From assembly GCA_964653095.1 (NCBI GenBank), contig CAZZEH010000018.1, positions 7,439 to 71,438 on the forward strand: a stretch of 64,000 nucleotides of DNA. Reading direction: 5' to 3'. How positions within the stretch are numbered: position 1 is the stretch's first letter; each line of letters opens with the position of its first letter. Source of the stretch: JAMLHH01 sp964653095 (GTDB lineage: Bacteria; Bacteroidota; Bacteroidia; Chitinophagales; JADIYW01). The notes under the pieces are model-generated. The model did not search any database, was not told the DNA's origin, and saw only the letters and a program-made list of their open reading frames with translations. Position numbers and translations under genes: made by a program. Below are positions 43,430 through 52,337 of this stretch, one piece after another.

Positions 43430-43930
43430 TTAATTTTCATCAGGTTCGAAAGTCAGTGCTACAGAATTGATACAATATCTTAAACCGGTTTTGTCTTCGG
43501 GACCGTCATTAAATACGTGTCCCAAATGTCCGTTACAGTTGCTGCACCGAACTTCCACTCTTCTCATACCGTGAGAAAGGTCTTCGATATATTGCACGGC
43601 ATCCTTTTCCGTTTCAAAAAAGGATGGCCAGCCGCAGGAAGATGCAAATTTGGAATCGGAAGCGAAGAGAAAACTGCCGCAGCCTTTACAAAAGTACTTT
43701 CCGGTTTGAAAAAAGTCATTGTACTGACCTGTATGAGGATATTCCGTACCGTTTTGACGCAGAACTTTATAGGACTCCGGGTCTAAAAGCTGTTGCCATT
43801 CCGCGTCTGTTTTGATAACTTTTGGTCTGTTTTTTTCCATTTCAATATTTTGTTTGGGTGTAGTATATGAAAACAGCAGCAGACCTAATATGCCTAAAGT
43901 TACTATGCCCGACAGCCATTTCATATTCAT
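43430..43930 (-). CDS. msrB: exported peptide-methionine (R)-S-oxide reductase
   Basis: 166 aa. An N-terminal hydrophobic signal or anchor (WLSGIVTLGILGLLLFSY) places the enzyme in the periplasm, unlike cytosolic MsrB. The MsrB core follows: DAEWQQLLDPESYKVLRQNGTE, zinc ligands in CKGCG and CSNCNGHLGHVF, GWPSFF, and the catalytic Cys in RYCINSVAL. It repairs methionine-R-sulfoxide in exported proteins. It is divergent from the DUF4105 gene. Together with the free-Met sulfoxide reductase at 26.7 kb the organism covers both peptide-bound and free substrates. Confidence 0.93.
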   Translation of the reverse strand: MNMKWLSGIVTLGILGLLLFSYTTPKQNIEMEKNRPKVIKTDAEWQQLLDPESYKVLRQNGTEYPHTGQYNDFFQTGKYFCKGCGSFLFASDSKFASSCGWPSFFETEKDAVQYIEDLSHGMRRVEVRCSNCNGHLGHVFNDGPEDKTGLRYCINSVALTFEPDEN

Positions 43931-43978
43931 AGAACAGCAAAATAAGTGATAAGTTTGACTAAATTTAGGCCTGAAAGT

Positions 43979-45151
43979 ATGACAAGCAGAATTTTGATAT
44001 TTTTATTGATACTGAGCCTTTTTCTGATTGGTGTATCAGACCGGATTCAGGCGGAAGAAAATCCTGTTATAAATGATACTCTTGAAATTAGTCTGCTGAC
44101 TTGCGGAACCGGAACGGCAGAAGTATATCAGGCATACGGTCATACAGGAGTCAGAGTGCAGAACAAACAGCAGCGTACAGATATCGTGTACAATTACGGT
44201 ATGTTTGATTTCTACGAAGAAGGGTTTTTATGGAAATTTATTCGCGGGAAACTTCTGTATTTTGTAGCGACCGAGCGTTTTGATGATTTTATGGCAGAAT
44301 ACCGTTACTTCGGTCGTTCGGTGCGGGAACAGGTGCTCAATTTATCGCCGAAACAGAAAGCTGATTTGGTGCGTGATTTGGAAACCAATGCACTCCCTGA
44401 AAACAGATATTATCTGTACGATTTTATTTACAATAACTGTTCTACACAACCGAGGGATTTGATACGAATGTCAATGGGAGAGGAGTTTGATTATGCAGAA
44501 TTACCTTCGTCCGGGACAGAAACTCTCCGTGAAATGATTGATCGGCATATGCTGTACAACGAATGGCTGGATTTTGGGATAGATTTGGTGCTTGGGATGC
44601 GTTTAGACCGTGTGGCAGATACAGAGACCAGGATGTTTTTGCCGGCGGAACTGATGCAGGTATTCGATCGAACCAATCTTCAGGAAAAACCTTTAGTTCG
44701 AAGTGCTGAAATACTATATGCAGGTTATGCTCAAAAGAAACCTATGCTTCCTGATCCGACAGTTGTATTTTGGATTTTGTTTGCAGCAGTATTGTGGCTT
44801 CAGGTTTTTGTGCAAAACGAGAAAGCCCTCTATACGGTCAGCAGTTTGTTGTTGATTGCTGCCGGAATAATTGGTTGGGTGCTTCTGTTCTTTTGGTTTG
44901 GGACCGACCACTATATGACCAAGTGGAATCTGAATATTTTTTGGGCCATGCCATTATATATTCCTATTCTTTTGATAAGCCCGAAAAGGGGTAAAGGTTT
45001 TTTTATAAAATTATTTCGCCTGATAAATATTCTTCTGCTGATAGGCTGGTTTCTGTTGCCTCAGCAGTTTCACAGTGCGGTGGTTCCCATTATCCTGATG
45101 CTGATATGGGCGTTAGGCATTCAGCTTATAAGAGTTTCGGATAAAAAATAA
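43979..45151 (+). CDS. DUF4105 (Lnb N-terminal periplasmic domain) membrane protein
   Basis: 390 aa from the ATG at 43979; an upstream in-frame GTG (43946) would prefix 11 residues ahead of the signal sequence. A signal peptide (SRILIFLLILSLFLIGVSDR) precedes the DUF4105 domain (~35-180) with YQAYGHTGVRV, FLWKFIRGKLLYFVA and the Cys-containing YDFIYNNCSTQPRDL, which together give a Cys/His pair of papain-like or NlpC-like type. Four C-terminal membrane helices follow (~265-385). Function is unknown; a cell-envelope hydrolase is plausible. It converges on ndk across a strong terminator hairpin. Confidence 0.85.
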   Translation: MTSRILIFLLILSLFLIGVSDRIQAEENPVINDTLEISLLTCGTGTAEVYQAYGHTGVRVQNKQQRTDIVYNYGMFDFYEEGFLWKFIRGKLLYFVATERFDDFMAEYRYFGRSVREQVLNLSPKQKADLVRDLETNALPENRYYLYDFIYNNCSTQPRDLIRMSMGEEFDYAELPSSGTETLREMIDRHMLYNEWLDFGIDLVLGMRLDRVADTETRMFLPAELMQVFDRTNLQEKPLVRSAEILYAGYAQKKPMLPDPTVVFWILFAAVLWLQVFVQNEKALYTVSSLLLIAAGIIGWVLLFFWFGTDHYMTKWNLNIFWAMPLYIPILLISPKRGKGFFIKLFRLINILLLIGWFLLPQQFHSAVVPIILMLIWALGIQLIRVSDKK

Positions 45152-45180
45152 AGCTGTTTACTGCGGCAGCAAACAGCTTT
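45150..45180 (+). terminator. bidirectional intrinsic terminator
   Basis: AAAGCTGTTT (45150-45159) and AAACAGCTTT (45171-45180) form a perfect 10-bp stem around an 11-nt loop that can pair further (CTG/CAG). It lies between convergent genes, the DUF4105 gene ending at 45151 and ndk ending at 45202, with T-rich tails on both sides. Confidence 0.75.
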
Positions 45181-45201
45181 TATTTTAGTGAAATTTATTT
45201 C

Positions 45202-45621
45202 TTAGAATCTTTCCAATGCGGAAAAGAAGAAGTTGCCTTCAATAGTCGCATTTTCGTCTGAATCCGAACCGTGAACCGCATTCTCTCCAATAGAAGTGGC
45301 GTATTTTTTACGAATAGTGCCTTCCGCAGCCTCAGCCGGATTTGTAGCTCCAATCAGCGTTCTGAATGCCTCTACCGCATTCTCTTTTTCTAAGATGGCT
45401 GCTACAATCGGGCCTGAACTCATAAATTCTACAAGCTCACCATAGAAAGGGCGCTCTTTGTGCACCGCATAAAATTGTCCTGCCTGATCCTGGGTCAGTC
45501 TGGTATATTTCATTGCCTTAATTTTGAATCCTGCGGCGTTTATCATTTGCAGAATATTGCCAATATTATTTGCTCTGATCGCATCCGGTTTAATCATCGT
45601 AAAAGTTAATGTACCTGCCAT
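45202..45621 (-). CDS. ndk: nucleoside-diphosphate kinase
   Basis: 139 aa, full length. TMIKPDAIR at the N-terminus, RPFYGELVEFMSSGPIVA, and the active-site histidine in NAVHGSDSDENA identify it. It transfers the gamma-phosphate of ATP to other NDPs to balance nucleotide pools. It is monocistronic, with its own TATCTTTG promoter element. Confidence 0.97.
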   Translation of the reverse strand: MAGTLTFTMIKPDAIRANNIGNILQMINAAGFKIKAMKYTRLTQDQAGQFYAVHKERPFYGELVEFMSSGPIVAAILEKENAVEAFRTLIGATNPAEAAEGTIRKKYATSIGENAVHGSDSDENATIEGNFFFSALERF

Positions 45622-45641
45622 AATTTTTATTTTTTGTGGTG

Positions 45642-45649
45642 CAAAGATA
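45642..45649 (-). promoter_or_regulatory. -7 promoter element of ndk
   Basis: TATCTTTG on the minus strand, a perfect TAnnTTTG, ends 20 nt before the ndk ATG. Confidence 0.55.
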
Positions 45650-45783
45650 CGATAAAATGAACAATATAATGAAATAGAAACTGTGAAAGGCAGAGTCAGA
45701 AAAATAAGCTCTTAGAGTACACTAAGGCAAATACTTTGTAAAAACCTTGATAAATCATTGAAAAATCTTGACCTTCGTGCGCT

Positions 45784-46788
45784 ATGAAAGGCGATATTGC
45801 AGCTTTAAAACAGCTTTTATCCAAACCTGTACAAATAACTATTACTGCCCATCAGAGACCGGATGGAGATGCAATGGGTTCGACTTTGGCTTTGTACGGA
45901 TTTTTAATACAGTTTGGTCATCGAGTTAAAGTAATTTATCCGACGGAATATCCCTCACATTTTGAATGGATGCCGGGAGTAAAAGATACTTTAGTTTACC
46001 CTTTACAGAATGAAGAAGCGGATGAATGGATAAAGGCTTCAGATTTGATTTGCTGTCTGGACTTTAATACGCTGAGCAGAATACAGCCGATGGACGAGGT
46101 TGTACAGGAAGCGAAGAAGCCTATACTGCTGATAGATCATCATCTGCAACCGGATGAGTTTGAATGGATGCTGCATGATGTAACAGCCTGTTCTACCTGT
46201 GAACTCGTATATCGTTTAATACATATTTTAGAGCAGGAATCTGCAATCAATAAAGATGTGGCGCAATGCATCTATACCGGCATTTTAACCGACACAGGCA
46301 GTTTTCAGAATGGTGCCACCAATAAAAATGCTTTCCTGATAGTAGGTAACCTGTTAGACAAAGGGTTGGATATCCAGGAAGTGCAGATACAGCTGAATCA
46401 GAATGGAACAGAATCCCGGCTTCGATTTTTGGGAAATGCGTTGTACAATAATATGACTGTACTTCCTGATTTGGGTTTAGCTTTTATTGTGGTCAAAAGA
46501 AAAGATTCGCGTACTTTTAATCTTCAGGCGGGCGATACGGAAGGGTTAGTTAATTATCCTTTGACAATCAAGGAAATTCAAATCTCTGTGTTAATCAAAG
46601 AAGAAAAAGACCTTACTAAACTTTCATTCCGATCAAAAGGCGATATAAATGTGAATGAATTGGCAAGAGAACATTTTGAAGGGGGTGGTCATAAAAATGC
46701 GGCGGGAGGAAAATCCATTTTCCCATCAGACTGGCTGATTAAGAAAATATCGGAAATTGTGGAGAAAAAATATAAAAAGAAAAACTAA
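45784..46788 (+). CDS. nrnA: DHH-family bifunctional oligoribonuclease / pAp phosphatase (NrnA)
   Basis: 334 aa. The DHH domain shows ITAHQRPDGDAMGSTLAL, ICCLDFN, the name-giving LIDHHLQPDEFEW, and YTGILTDTGSFQNGAT. The C-terminal DHHA1 domain ends in EGGGHKNAAGG. These Mn2+ enzymes degrade nano-RNAs and convert 3'-phosphoadenosine-5'-phosphate to AMP, linking RNA turnover with sulfate assimilation. The gene abuts the FKBP lipoprotein gene (stop next to start) and pdxJ, forming a three-gene operon. Confidence 0.92.
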   Translation: MKGDIAALKQLLSKPVQITITAHQRPDGDAMGSTLALYGFLIQFGHRVKVIYPTEYPSHFEWMPGVKDTLVYPLQNEEADEWIKASDLICCLDFNTLSRIQPMDEVVQEAKKPILLIDHHLQPDEFEWMLHDVTACSTCELVYRLIHILEQESAINKDVAQCIYTGILTDTGSFQNGATNKNAFLIVGNLLDKGLDIQEVQIQLNQNGTESRLRFLGNALYNNMTVLPDLGLAFIVVKRKDSRTFNLQAGDTEGLVNYPLTIKEIQISVLIKEEKDLTKLSFRSKGDINVNELAREHFEGGGHKNAAGGKSIFPSDWLIKKISEIVEKKYKKKN

Positions 46789-47478
46789 ATGCGGTTCAGA
46801 TTTCTTACGATACTATTTGCAGTTTTAATAATTACCGGATGCAAAAATAAAAAGTCTTCTGATTCACAATCGAACGAAGCTGAAACAAGTGAGGTTTTTG
46901 ATGAAGTCAAGTACTTAAACTCCCAACTCAATGAGAGGACTTTGGACTTAATTACTAAATTTGGTTCCAGGGCGGATTCTTCAGTATATGCAGAAGATTT
47001 GAATATAGTAGCCGATTTAGTAAAAAAGAAAAACAATCTTGAAAATATTCACTTTACCTCATCAGGAGTAGTGTACATTCTGCATAAGGAAGGAGAGGGA
47101 GAGGTGCCACATTTTGGAGACGTTTTGCAGGTACAGACAGAAACAGTTACGATAGAAGGAGAACAGGTTTTTTCGACTTCGGATTTAAATCAGCCGCTTC
47201 AGTTTGTACTCGGTACCAGTCAGATTGTTCCGGCCTGGAATCTGGTATATCGTCATATAAAGGAGGGTTCAGAGTTTGAAATAATTTCCCCATCTGCCAT
47301 GAGCTACGGCAAAAATGGTGTTACAGGTGCAGTAAGCCCGGATGCGATTTTGGTATATCGAATTAAATTTGAAAAAATAATCTCGACCGTTTCGCGTGAA
47401 AAGAGTAGCGATGTACCCGGATTGGACATTCAGAATAATCAAAAAGGACAGCCGGAAGGAGGTGTAAAAATAAAATAA
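46789..47478 (+). CDS. FKBP-type peptidyl-prolyl isomerase, lipoprotein
   Basis: 229 aa. The signal peptide ends in a lipobox (LIITGC, Cys at ~17), predicting a lipid-anchored envelope protein. A linker and a short helical stretch precede the FKBP domain (~80-205), with EGEGEVPHFGDVLQVQTET, LGTSQIVPAWNLVYRHIKEG and SPSAMSYGKNG. It is a folding helper in the periplasm. It starts immediately after the nrnA stop codon, and pdxJ follows 8 bp later. Confidence 0.88.
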   Translation: MRFRFLTILFAVLIITGCKNKKSSDSQSNEAETSEVFDEVKYLNSQLNERTLDLITKFGSRADSSVYAEDLNIVADLVKKKNNLENIHFTSSGVVYILHKEGEGEVPHFGDVLQVQTETVTIEGEQVFSTSDLNQPLQFVLGTSQIVPAWNLVYRHIKEGSEFEIISPSAMSYGKNGVTGAVSPDAILVYRIKFEKIISTVSREKSSDVPGLDIQNNQKGQPEGGVKIK

Positions 47479-47486
47479 AGACGGTT

Positions 47487-48200
47487 ATGACTCTCTTAAG
47501 TGTAAATATCAACAAGGTTGCTTTAATTAGAAATTCCAGAGGCGGGAATTACCCGGATGTGATACAAATTGCCCGGGATTGCGAATCTTTTGGAGCACAG
47601 GGAATTACCGTGCATCCCAGACCGGATGAAAGACATATCCGTTATGCGGACTGTTTTGAATTGAAAAAAATTGTCAAAACTGAATTGAATATTGAAGGCA
47701 ATCCTATTGAAAAATTTGTTCGATTAATACAGGATGTAAAACCTCATCAGGTTACTCTTGTACCCGATGAGCCGGATGCATTAACCTCGGATGCCGGATG
47801 GGATACCATTAAGCACAAATCACTTTTGACGGAGATAATAAGCGAATTGAAAAAAACAGGAGCCAGAGTATCTCTTTTTATTGATCCAATAGAACAACTC
47901 ATAGAGGGAGCTGCTGAAGTAGGAGCCGACCGCGTAGAGTTTTACACTGGTCCTTATGCAGAGCTGTATAAGAACAGTCCGGGACAAGCCATTCAGAAAT
48001 ATGTCAAGACTGCCAAATACGCCGATTCAATCGGCCTGGGTTTGAATGCCGGACATGATTTAAATTTGGATAACCTGAGGTATTTTAAAGATAATATTCC
48101 AAATCTTTTGGAAGTATCCATCGGTCATGCTTTGATTTCAGATGCCTTGTATTTTGGACTGGAACGGACTATTCAAAAATACAGAGACTGTTTGGATTAG
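47487..48200 (+). CDS. pdxJ: pyridoxine 5'-phosphate synthase
   Basis: 237 aa, normal length. It condenses deoxyxylulose-5-phosphate with 3-amino-2-oxopropyl phosphate to make pyridoxine 5'-phosphate in the DXP-dependent B6 pathway. The TIM-barrel signature starts SVNINKVALIRNSRGGNYPD, with ITVHPRPDERHIR (substrate-binding His/Arg), TLVPDEPDALTSD, and GLGLNAGHDLNLDNL near the end. It is last in the nrnA-FKBP-pdxJ operon. Confidence 0.95.
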   Translation: MTLLSVNINKVALIRNSRGGNYPDVIQIARDCESFGAQGITVHPRPDERHIRYADCFELKKIVKTELNIEGNPIEKFVRLIQDVKPHQVTLVPDEPDALTSDAGWDTIKHKSLLTEIISELKKTGARVSLFIDPIEQLIEGAAEVGADRVEFYTGPYAELYKNSPGQAIQKYVKTAKYADSIGLGLNAGHDLNLDNLRYFKDNIPNLLEVSIGHALISDALYFGLERTIQKYRDCLD

Positions 48201-48220
48201 GAGTTTGCAGTTATAACTCG

Positions 48221-49102
48221 TTATTTCACTTTTAGATAAATTATACCACCGAGCATACCTACCACTACCTTAATCAGGTACATGGTAAATGAAATAATAA
48301 TAGATAAAGAAGTGGGTACTCCATATAACAGCATTAATCCCGCAAAAGTTCCCTCCCGTACCCCTAAGCCTCCCAGAGATATGGGCAGTACAGTGGCTAA
48401 ATAGACTAATGGCATAATAAATACAAAAGTGCTGAATGGCAATGTCGCTCCAAGATGATTGGATAAGATATATGCAATGATTATATCACCAAACTGAGCG
48501 AGCAAAAGAATTAAAATGGTTTCAGTGATGAATTTGTATGATACTTCTACGTTTTTTCTTTTGAGAATAAATTTTGAAACAGGGATAAAAGCCACTAAGC
48601 ACAGAAATGAAAGTATGTAAATTACAAATGGAATTTTTGAAATAAACTCGAGCTGTAAAGGATAGTTTTTTAGAAGCAGCCCGACGTTTAGTAAAATTAA
48701 AAGTCCATATAGTCCTAATACTCTTTCGGCTATTGTGATTAGACTGGCTTGCTTTATTTTTACTTTAAAGTTTGAAATTAACTTTTGTGTTCTTACTACA
48801 TCTCCTCCGATAGCACCGGGTAAAAATATATTGAAGAAATTTCCTATAAGGTAATAGGAGTAAAGAGTGCTAATTTTAGGGCGAATGTTTAAGAAATAAA
48901 CACAGAATCCATACCACCTGACAGACATTAAGAAAATAGCAATTAAGGTAATAATTAGGCACAGAATTAAAAATGCAGATAAACTCCAATCCAGTTTTGG
49001 AAGAGTTTCAATATTGATTTTACTAATTAGAAAGCCAATTAAACTTGTCGTGACAATTAACTTTATAAGAAATTTTAATTGAGTTTTATTTGGCTTTTTC
49101 AA
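48221..49102 (-). CDS. LPG-synthase-TM / UPF0104 family flippase-like membrane protein
   Basis: 293 aa with about seven to eight helices. The start FLIKLIVTTSLIGFLISKIN, the conserved YYLIGNFFNIFLPGAIGGDVVR (split here), and SLGGLGVREGTFAGLMLLYG place it in the PF03706 family. Members move or modify membrane lipids and often lie in polysaccharide clusters. It is the last gene of a tight minus-strand unit after the GT2, sulfotransferase and DegT-like genes, so it may handle a lipid-linked intermediate of that pathway. Confidence 0.85.
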   Translation of the reverse strand: MKKPNKTQLKFLIKLIVTTSLIGFLISKINIETLPKLDWSLSAFLILCLIITLIAIFLMSVRWYGFCVYFLNIRPKISTLYSYYLIGNFFNIFLPGAIGGDVVRTQKLISNFKVKIKQASLITIAERVLGLYGLLILLNVGLLLKNYPLQLEFISKIPFVIYILSFLCLVAFIPVSKFILKRKNVEVSYKFITETILILLLAQFGDIIIAYILSNHLGATLPFSTFVFIMPLVYLATVLPISLGGLGVREGTFAGLMLLYGVPTSLSIIISFTMYLIKVVVGMLGGIIYLKVK

Positions 49103-49138
49103 GATTGACTAGTTAATAAAAAAGATATTAAGATAAAT

Positions 49139-50110
49139 TCAAGAATGCTTTTTTAAGTGTTTTCTGATGAGTTCTACTGTTCGATAAGCTTTTTCTTTAT
49201 CTATATACTTGTAATTAAATAAATTGACTACTGATTTATGTAATTCAGAACTAACACTCTCAGATGGCACTTCTACATTCGAAAACATTTTTAACGGTGC
49301 ATAGTGAGAGCTTGCAAATAATCCATTTTTAAAAATGTTTTCTAATAGTAAAGTTTTTTGGTTGACTACAATATTGAAACGCCAATTATCAAAATTAATA
49401 TTTGTGTTATTTGATAACATTATACTTTTAGGAAGGTTTTCAGAGTAAATCTTATTGATATTTGATTTTTGCAATTGAGCCAAAGCAGTTTCTTCTTCTA
49501 TGATATTGAAAAATTCAACACGATCATATTTTAAAGAATCATTATTAAGCCAGTTTGAATCTGCATAAGAATAATCAAATTTTATATTATTACTTATACA
49601 ATACTTATAATATGATTCCAAGCGTTTTACTTCTTCCTCAGCGTAATGAATAGAAGGTTTAAAATATTTATATTCATTGCTTAAGTGTCCAATTCCGCCG
49701 TAGCCTATATCTACAGACTTCCCATAACCAGTGCTATACAATGTTAAGTCAAAAGTATCATTATTTAATTTTGGAAAATTTAGACTTTTGTCGGCAATGA
49801 TTACTAGGCTAGGGTACTTTTTTTTGAATTCTAAAAGCTCATTTGTAATGGTATCATTTTCTATTCCGTATGTATAGATGAAAAGTATTCCAGCAACTTT
49901 ATTTCGTTTAATAATATCTTCTGTAAGATTTAAATCTAAGCAGTAATTTTTTTTATCTATATCTACTAAAGTAAATGCTTTCTTAGCTTTTAAAAAAGTT
50001 ATAGGAACTATAGGGCACGCATTTATGGGAATTATAAATTCTCCATCAAGCGAGTTTGCTTTTAAAAAATTGTAAAGAATAGTGCTAGCTCTCGGTTCGA
50101 TAATTTTCAT
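49139..50110 (-). CDS. short DegT/DnrJ/EryC1-like PLP aminotransferase homolog
   Basis: 323 aa, about 50 residues shorter than the usual sugar aminotransferase. Fold-type I PLP features are visible: an N-terminal helix with INACPIVPITFLKAKKAF, an Asp in VIIADKSLNFP where the cofactor pyridine nitrogen is bound, and a candidate Schiff-base Lys in YSTGYGKSVDIGYGGIGHL. The sequence is divergent, so catalytic activity is uncertain. The start overlaps the end of the sulfotransferase gene by 26 bp, indicating tight coupling. Confidence 0.65.
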   Translation of the reverse strand: MKIIEPRASTILYNFLKANSLDGEFIIPINACPIVPITFLKAKKAFTLVDIDKKNYCLDLNLTEDIIKRNKVAGILFIYTYGIENDTITNELLEFKKKYPSLVIIADKSLNFPKLNNDTFDLTLYSTGYGKSVDIGYGGIGHLSNEYKYFKPSIHYAEEEVKRLESYYKYCISNNIKFDYSYADSNWLNNDSLKYDRVEFFNIIEEETALAQLQKSNINKIYSENLPKSIMLSNNTNINFDNWRFNIVVNQKTLLLENIFKNGLFASSHYAPLKMFSNVEVPSESVSSELHKSVVNLFNYKYIDKEKAYRTVELIRKHLKKHS

Positions 50111-51248
50111 TAACTAATTTTTGATAAGCTCTCTCTGAAATAAATAAATCTTTCAGATTTGAATTTGAAATATTTTTACTAAATGGGGCATTAAACCTAT
50201 AATTTTCATCTTCTATATTTTCATCACAAGTGCTATAATCTATTCGAATATCATCAATTTCTATGTCAAATTGTTCCTCATAGTTTTTAAGGTTATATTC
50301 TTTCAATTCATTTAATTTATTTTCAAATTCATATCCTAAATATTTCATTTCATGATAACAGGTTTTTTCAATAAACTTTATTGTGTTATCGTTTAGGTGT
50401 AATTTGTACTTATTGAAATTGTTTTTATTTATAGTTTTATTATTTACATCACTGTAAACGTTCGAAGAATTTGATTTCCAGACTTTACCATTTTGGTCTA
50501 AAATATCTTGTGAAAGATTTTCCTTATTGTAAAAAGTTTCAAGCTCTAAAAAAACTGTGATTTCATTCATTATTTTTACTGTGTTTGACACAAAGTCTTC
50601 ATAAGATACAAGAAGTAGGTTTTTGTTATCACGTAATGAAAGTCCTATATCAATACTCTTCCTCCAATTTCTAATATGGAAAAGTAGGGGTCTGGTTATT
50701 CCTCCATACTCTTTTCCTCGACCTGTATTGAGAGATGATATTATGTCTCTAGGATCTCTATAAATAAGAATACATTTAATGCCATTATTTAAAAATGGTT
50801 CTATAAACTCTTCACAATTAGTTTCTTTTCCGCCAATTATATTTTTGTTTTGTTTATTTAACCATGTTAGATAGAATTTATATGTTTCAAAGAAATTACT
50901 TGCTTTATATTTTGTAACAACTGAGTCTATATCTTTTATTTCAGTATATGTCCCGGAGAAATCTTTAGACTCTTCGAGTAAGTTTTTAAAACTAGATATA
51001 TTAATCTTATGGCTTTTTAAAAAGTTATCTAAATCATTAGCTGTATATTCTCTTTCTTTGAATAAATTATTCAGAATATACCGGGTCTCTTTATATTTAA
51101 TATCTTTAAAAAACATTGTTTTATAATACCTGTACAAATATGGTAAAGGTTGTGAAAAGCAAACGCAACTGGGGTGCATGCTTAATAACTTATCAAGAAC
51201 AGTCGTTCCAGATCTTGACATCCCAGTAAGAAAAAAGTATGAATTCAT
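50085..51248 (-). CDS. sulfotransferase-family protein
   Basis: 387 aa. The N-terminal PAPS-binding 5'-phosphosulfate loop GMSRSGTTVLDKLLSMHPS (~residues 9-27) is followed by the 3'-phosphate-binding segment ILIYRDPRDIISSLNTGRG (~165-183). These are the two hallmarks of bacterial sulfotransferases. The C-terminal ~130 residues are Asn-rich and unrecognised. It would transfer sulfate from PAPS to a glycan or lipid, fitting the polysaccharide locus. It follows the GT2 gene by 4 bp and overlaps the DegT-like gene. Confidence 0.82.
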   Translation of the reverse strand: MNSYFFLTGMSRSGTTVLDKLLSMHPSCVCFSQPLPYLYRYYKTMFFKDIKYKETRYILNNLFKEREYTANDLDNFLKSHKINISSFKNLLEESKDFSGTYTEIKDIDSVVTKYKASNFFETYKFYLTWLNKQNKNIIGGKETNCEEFIEPFLNNGIKCILIYRDPRDIISSLNTGRGKEYGGITRPLLFHIRNWRKSIDIGLSLRDNKNLLLVSYEDFVSNTVKIMNEITVFLELETFYNKENLSQDILDQNGKVWKSNSSNVYSDVNNKTINKNNFNKYKLHLNDNTIKFIEKTCYHEMKYLGYEFENKLNELKEYNLKNYEEQFDIEIDDIRIDYSTCDENIEDENYRFNAPFSKNISNSNLKDLFISERAYQKLVNENYRTES

Positions 51249-51252
51249 CGAA

Positions 51253-52188
51253 TTATTTATTCTGGTTTTTTAATTTATCTCTAATAATATAAGTTGGCTT
51301 TCCATCAATCCCTTGTATAATTCTAATTAAATATTCACCAATAATACCCAAAGAAAATAATAATAATCCTCCAATAAATAGAATTGTAACAAATAATGAG
51401 GTCCAACCGGTAATATCAATCGAAAGTATCACTTTTTTAAATATAAAGTAAATGGCAATAATAAAACTTAAGACGGATATGGACATCCCTATGTTCCCAA
51501 TAAACCTGAGCAACAACGATGAATTACTGATCAGGAGGTTGCTAAATAATTTAATCATCTTTATTAAATTATAACCGCTTGTGCCTTCCATCCGCTCGTT
51601 GTGATGTACATTGACTCCAACCACATCTTTGGTCACATAAAACATCATAGCAGGAATAAAAGGATAAGGATTATGCATCAGTGGCTTCATTGCATTTAAA
51701 ATGTCTTTGCTAATTAATCTGAACGGTGAAAGTTGAATATCTCTAGGTTTGCCAAGAATAATATGATCAAAATGCCCTTTTAACTTACTTGTCAATCTTT
51801 TAAATAATGAATGCTTTTTGTGCAGAAACTGTCCAATAACTATATCATGTTCTTTTTTGGATAATAATATGGGAATTTCTTCAGGGAGATGCTGCAAATC
51901 ATCGTCCATTGTAACGATGTAATCTCCGGTGGCTTCTTTAAACCCGCAAATTGTAGCGGCCTGTTGACCAAAATTTCGCATCAGCCTTATGCAGAGTACA
52001 TTTTTATTATTTTGAGCAATTATTCTAAGCGTTGACCAAGTTTGAGGATTGGGAGAGCAGTCATCAATAAATATAATTTCATAGCTATAGTTAGGAAGAT
52101 TACTAAAAACAACCGAAACTCTGTCGCTTATCTCAGTCAAAGAGTTAGTACTGTTGAATACAGGAATTACAATGCTTACTTTTTTCAT
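51253..52188 (-). CDS. GT2 glycosyltransferase with two C-terminal membrane helices (ArnC/GtrB-like)
   Basis: 311 aa. The GT-A fold shows VSIVIPVFNSTNSLTEI, EIIFIDDCSPN, NFGQQAATICGFKEATGD and the DxD-like VTMDDDLQHLPEEI. Two membrane segments lie at ~230-255 and ~265-290. This layout matches polyprenyl-phosphate sugar synthases (dolichol-P-mannose/ArnC/GtrB type), which charge a lipid carrier on the cytosolic face for a later GT-C enzyme. It is first of four closely packed genes with the sulfotransferase, DegT-like protein and flippase-like protein. Confidence 0.88.
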   Translation of the reverse strand: MKKVSIVIPVFNSTNSLTEISDRVSVVFSNLPNYSYEIIFIDDCSPNPQTWSTLRIIAQNNKNVLCIRLMRNFGQQAATICGFKEATGDYIVTMDDDLQHLPEEIPILLSKKEHDIVIGQFLHKKHSLFKRLTSKLKGHFDHIILGKPRDIQLSPFRLISKDILNAMKPLMHNPYPFIPAMMFYVTKDVVGVNVHHNERMEGTSGYNLIKMIKLFSNLLISNSSLLLRFIGNIGMSISVLSFIIAIYFIFKKVILSIDITGWTSLFVTILFIGGLLLFSLGIIGEYLIRIIQGIDGKPTYIIRDKLKNQNK

Positions 52189-52337
52189 CGAAATATTGTG
52201 TTATATAGGTTTCAATCACAAAAATAACATACTTAGCTTATATGCAAAATAGTAGAAACACACTCTATTGCAATCAGTCTAATGTAGATATAAACTTGTA
52301 TTTTTAACAATAACGCAATGCTTTGTTAGTCTATGCA

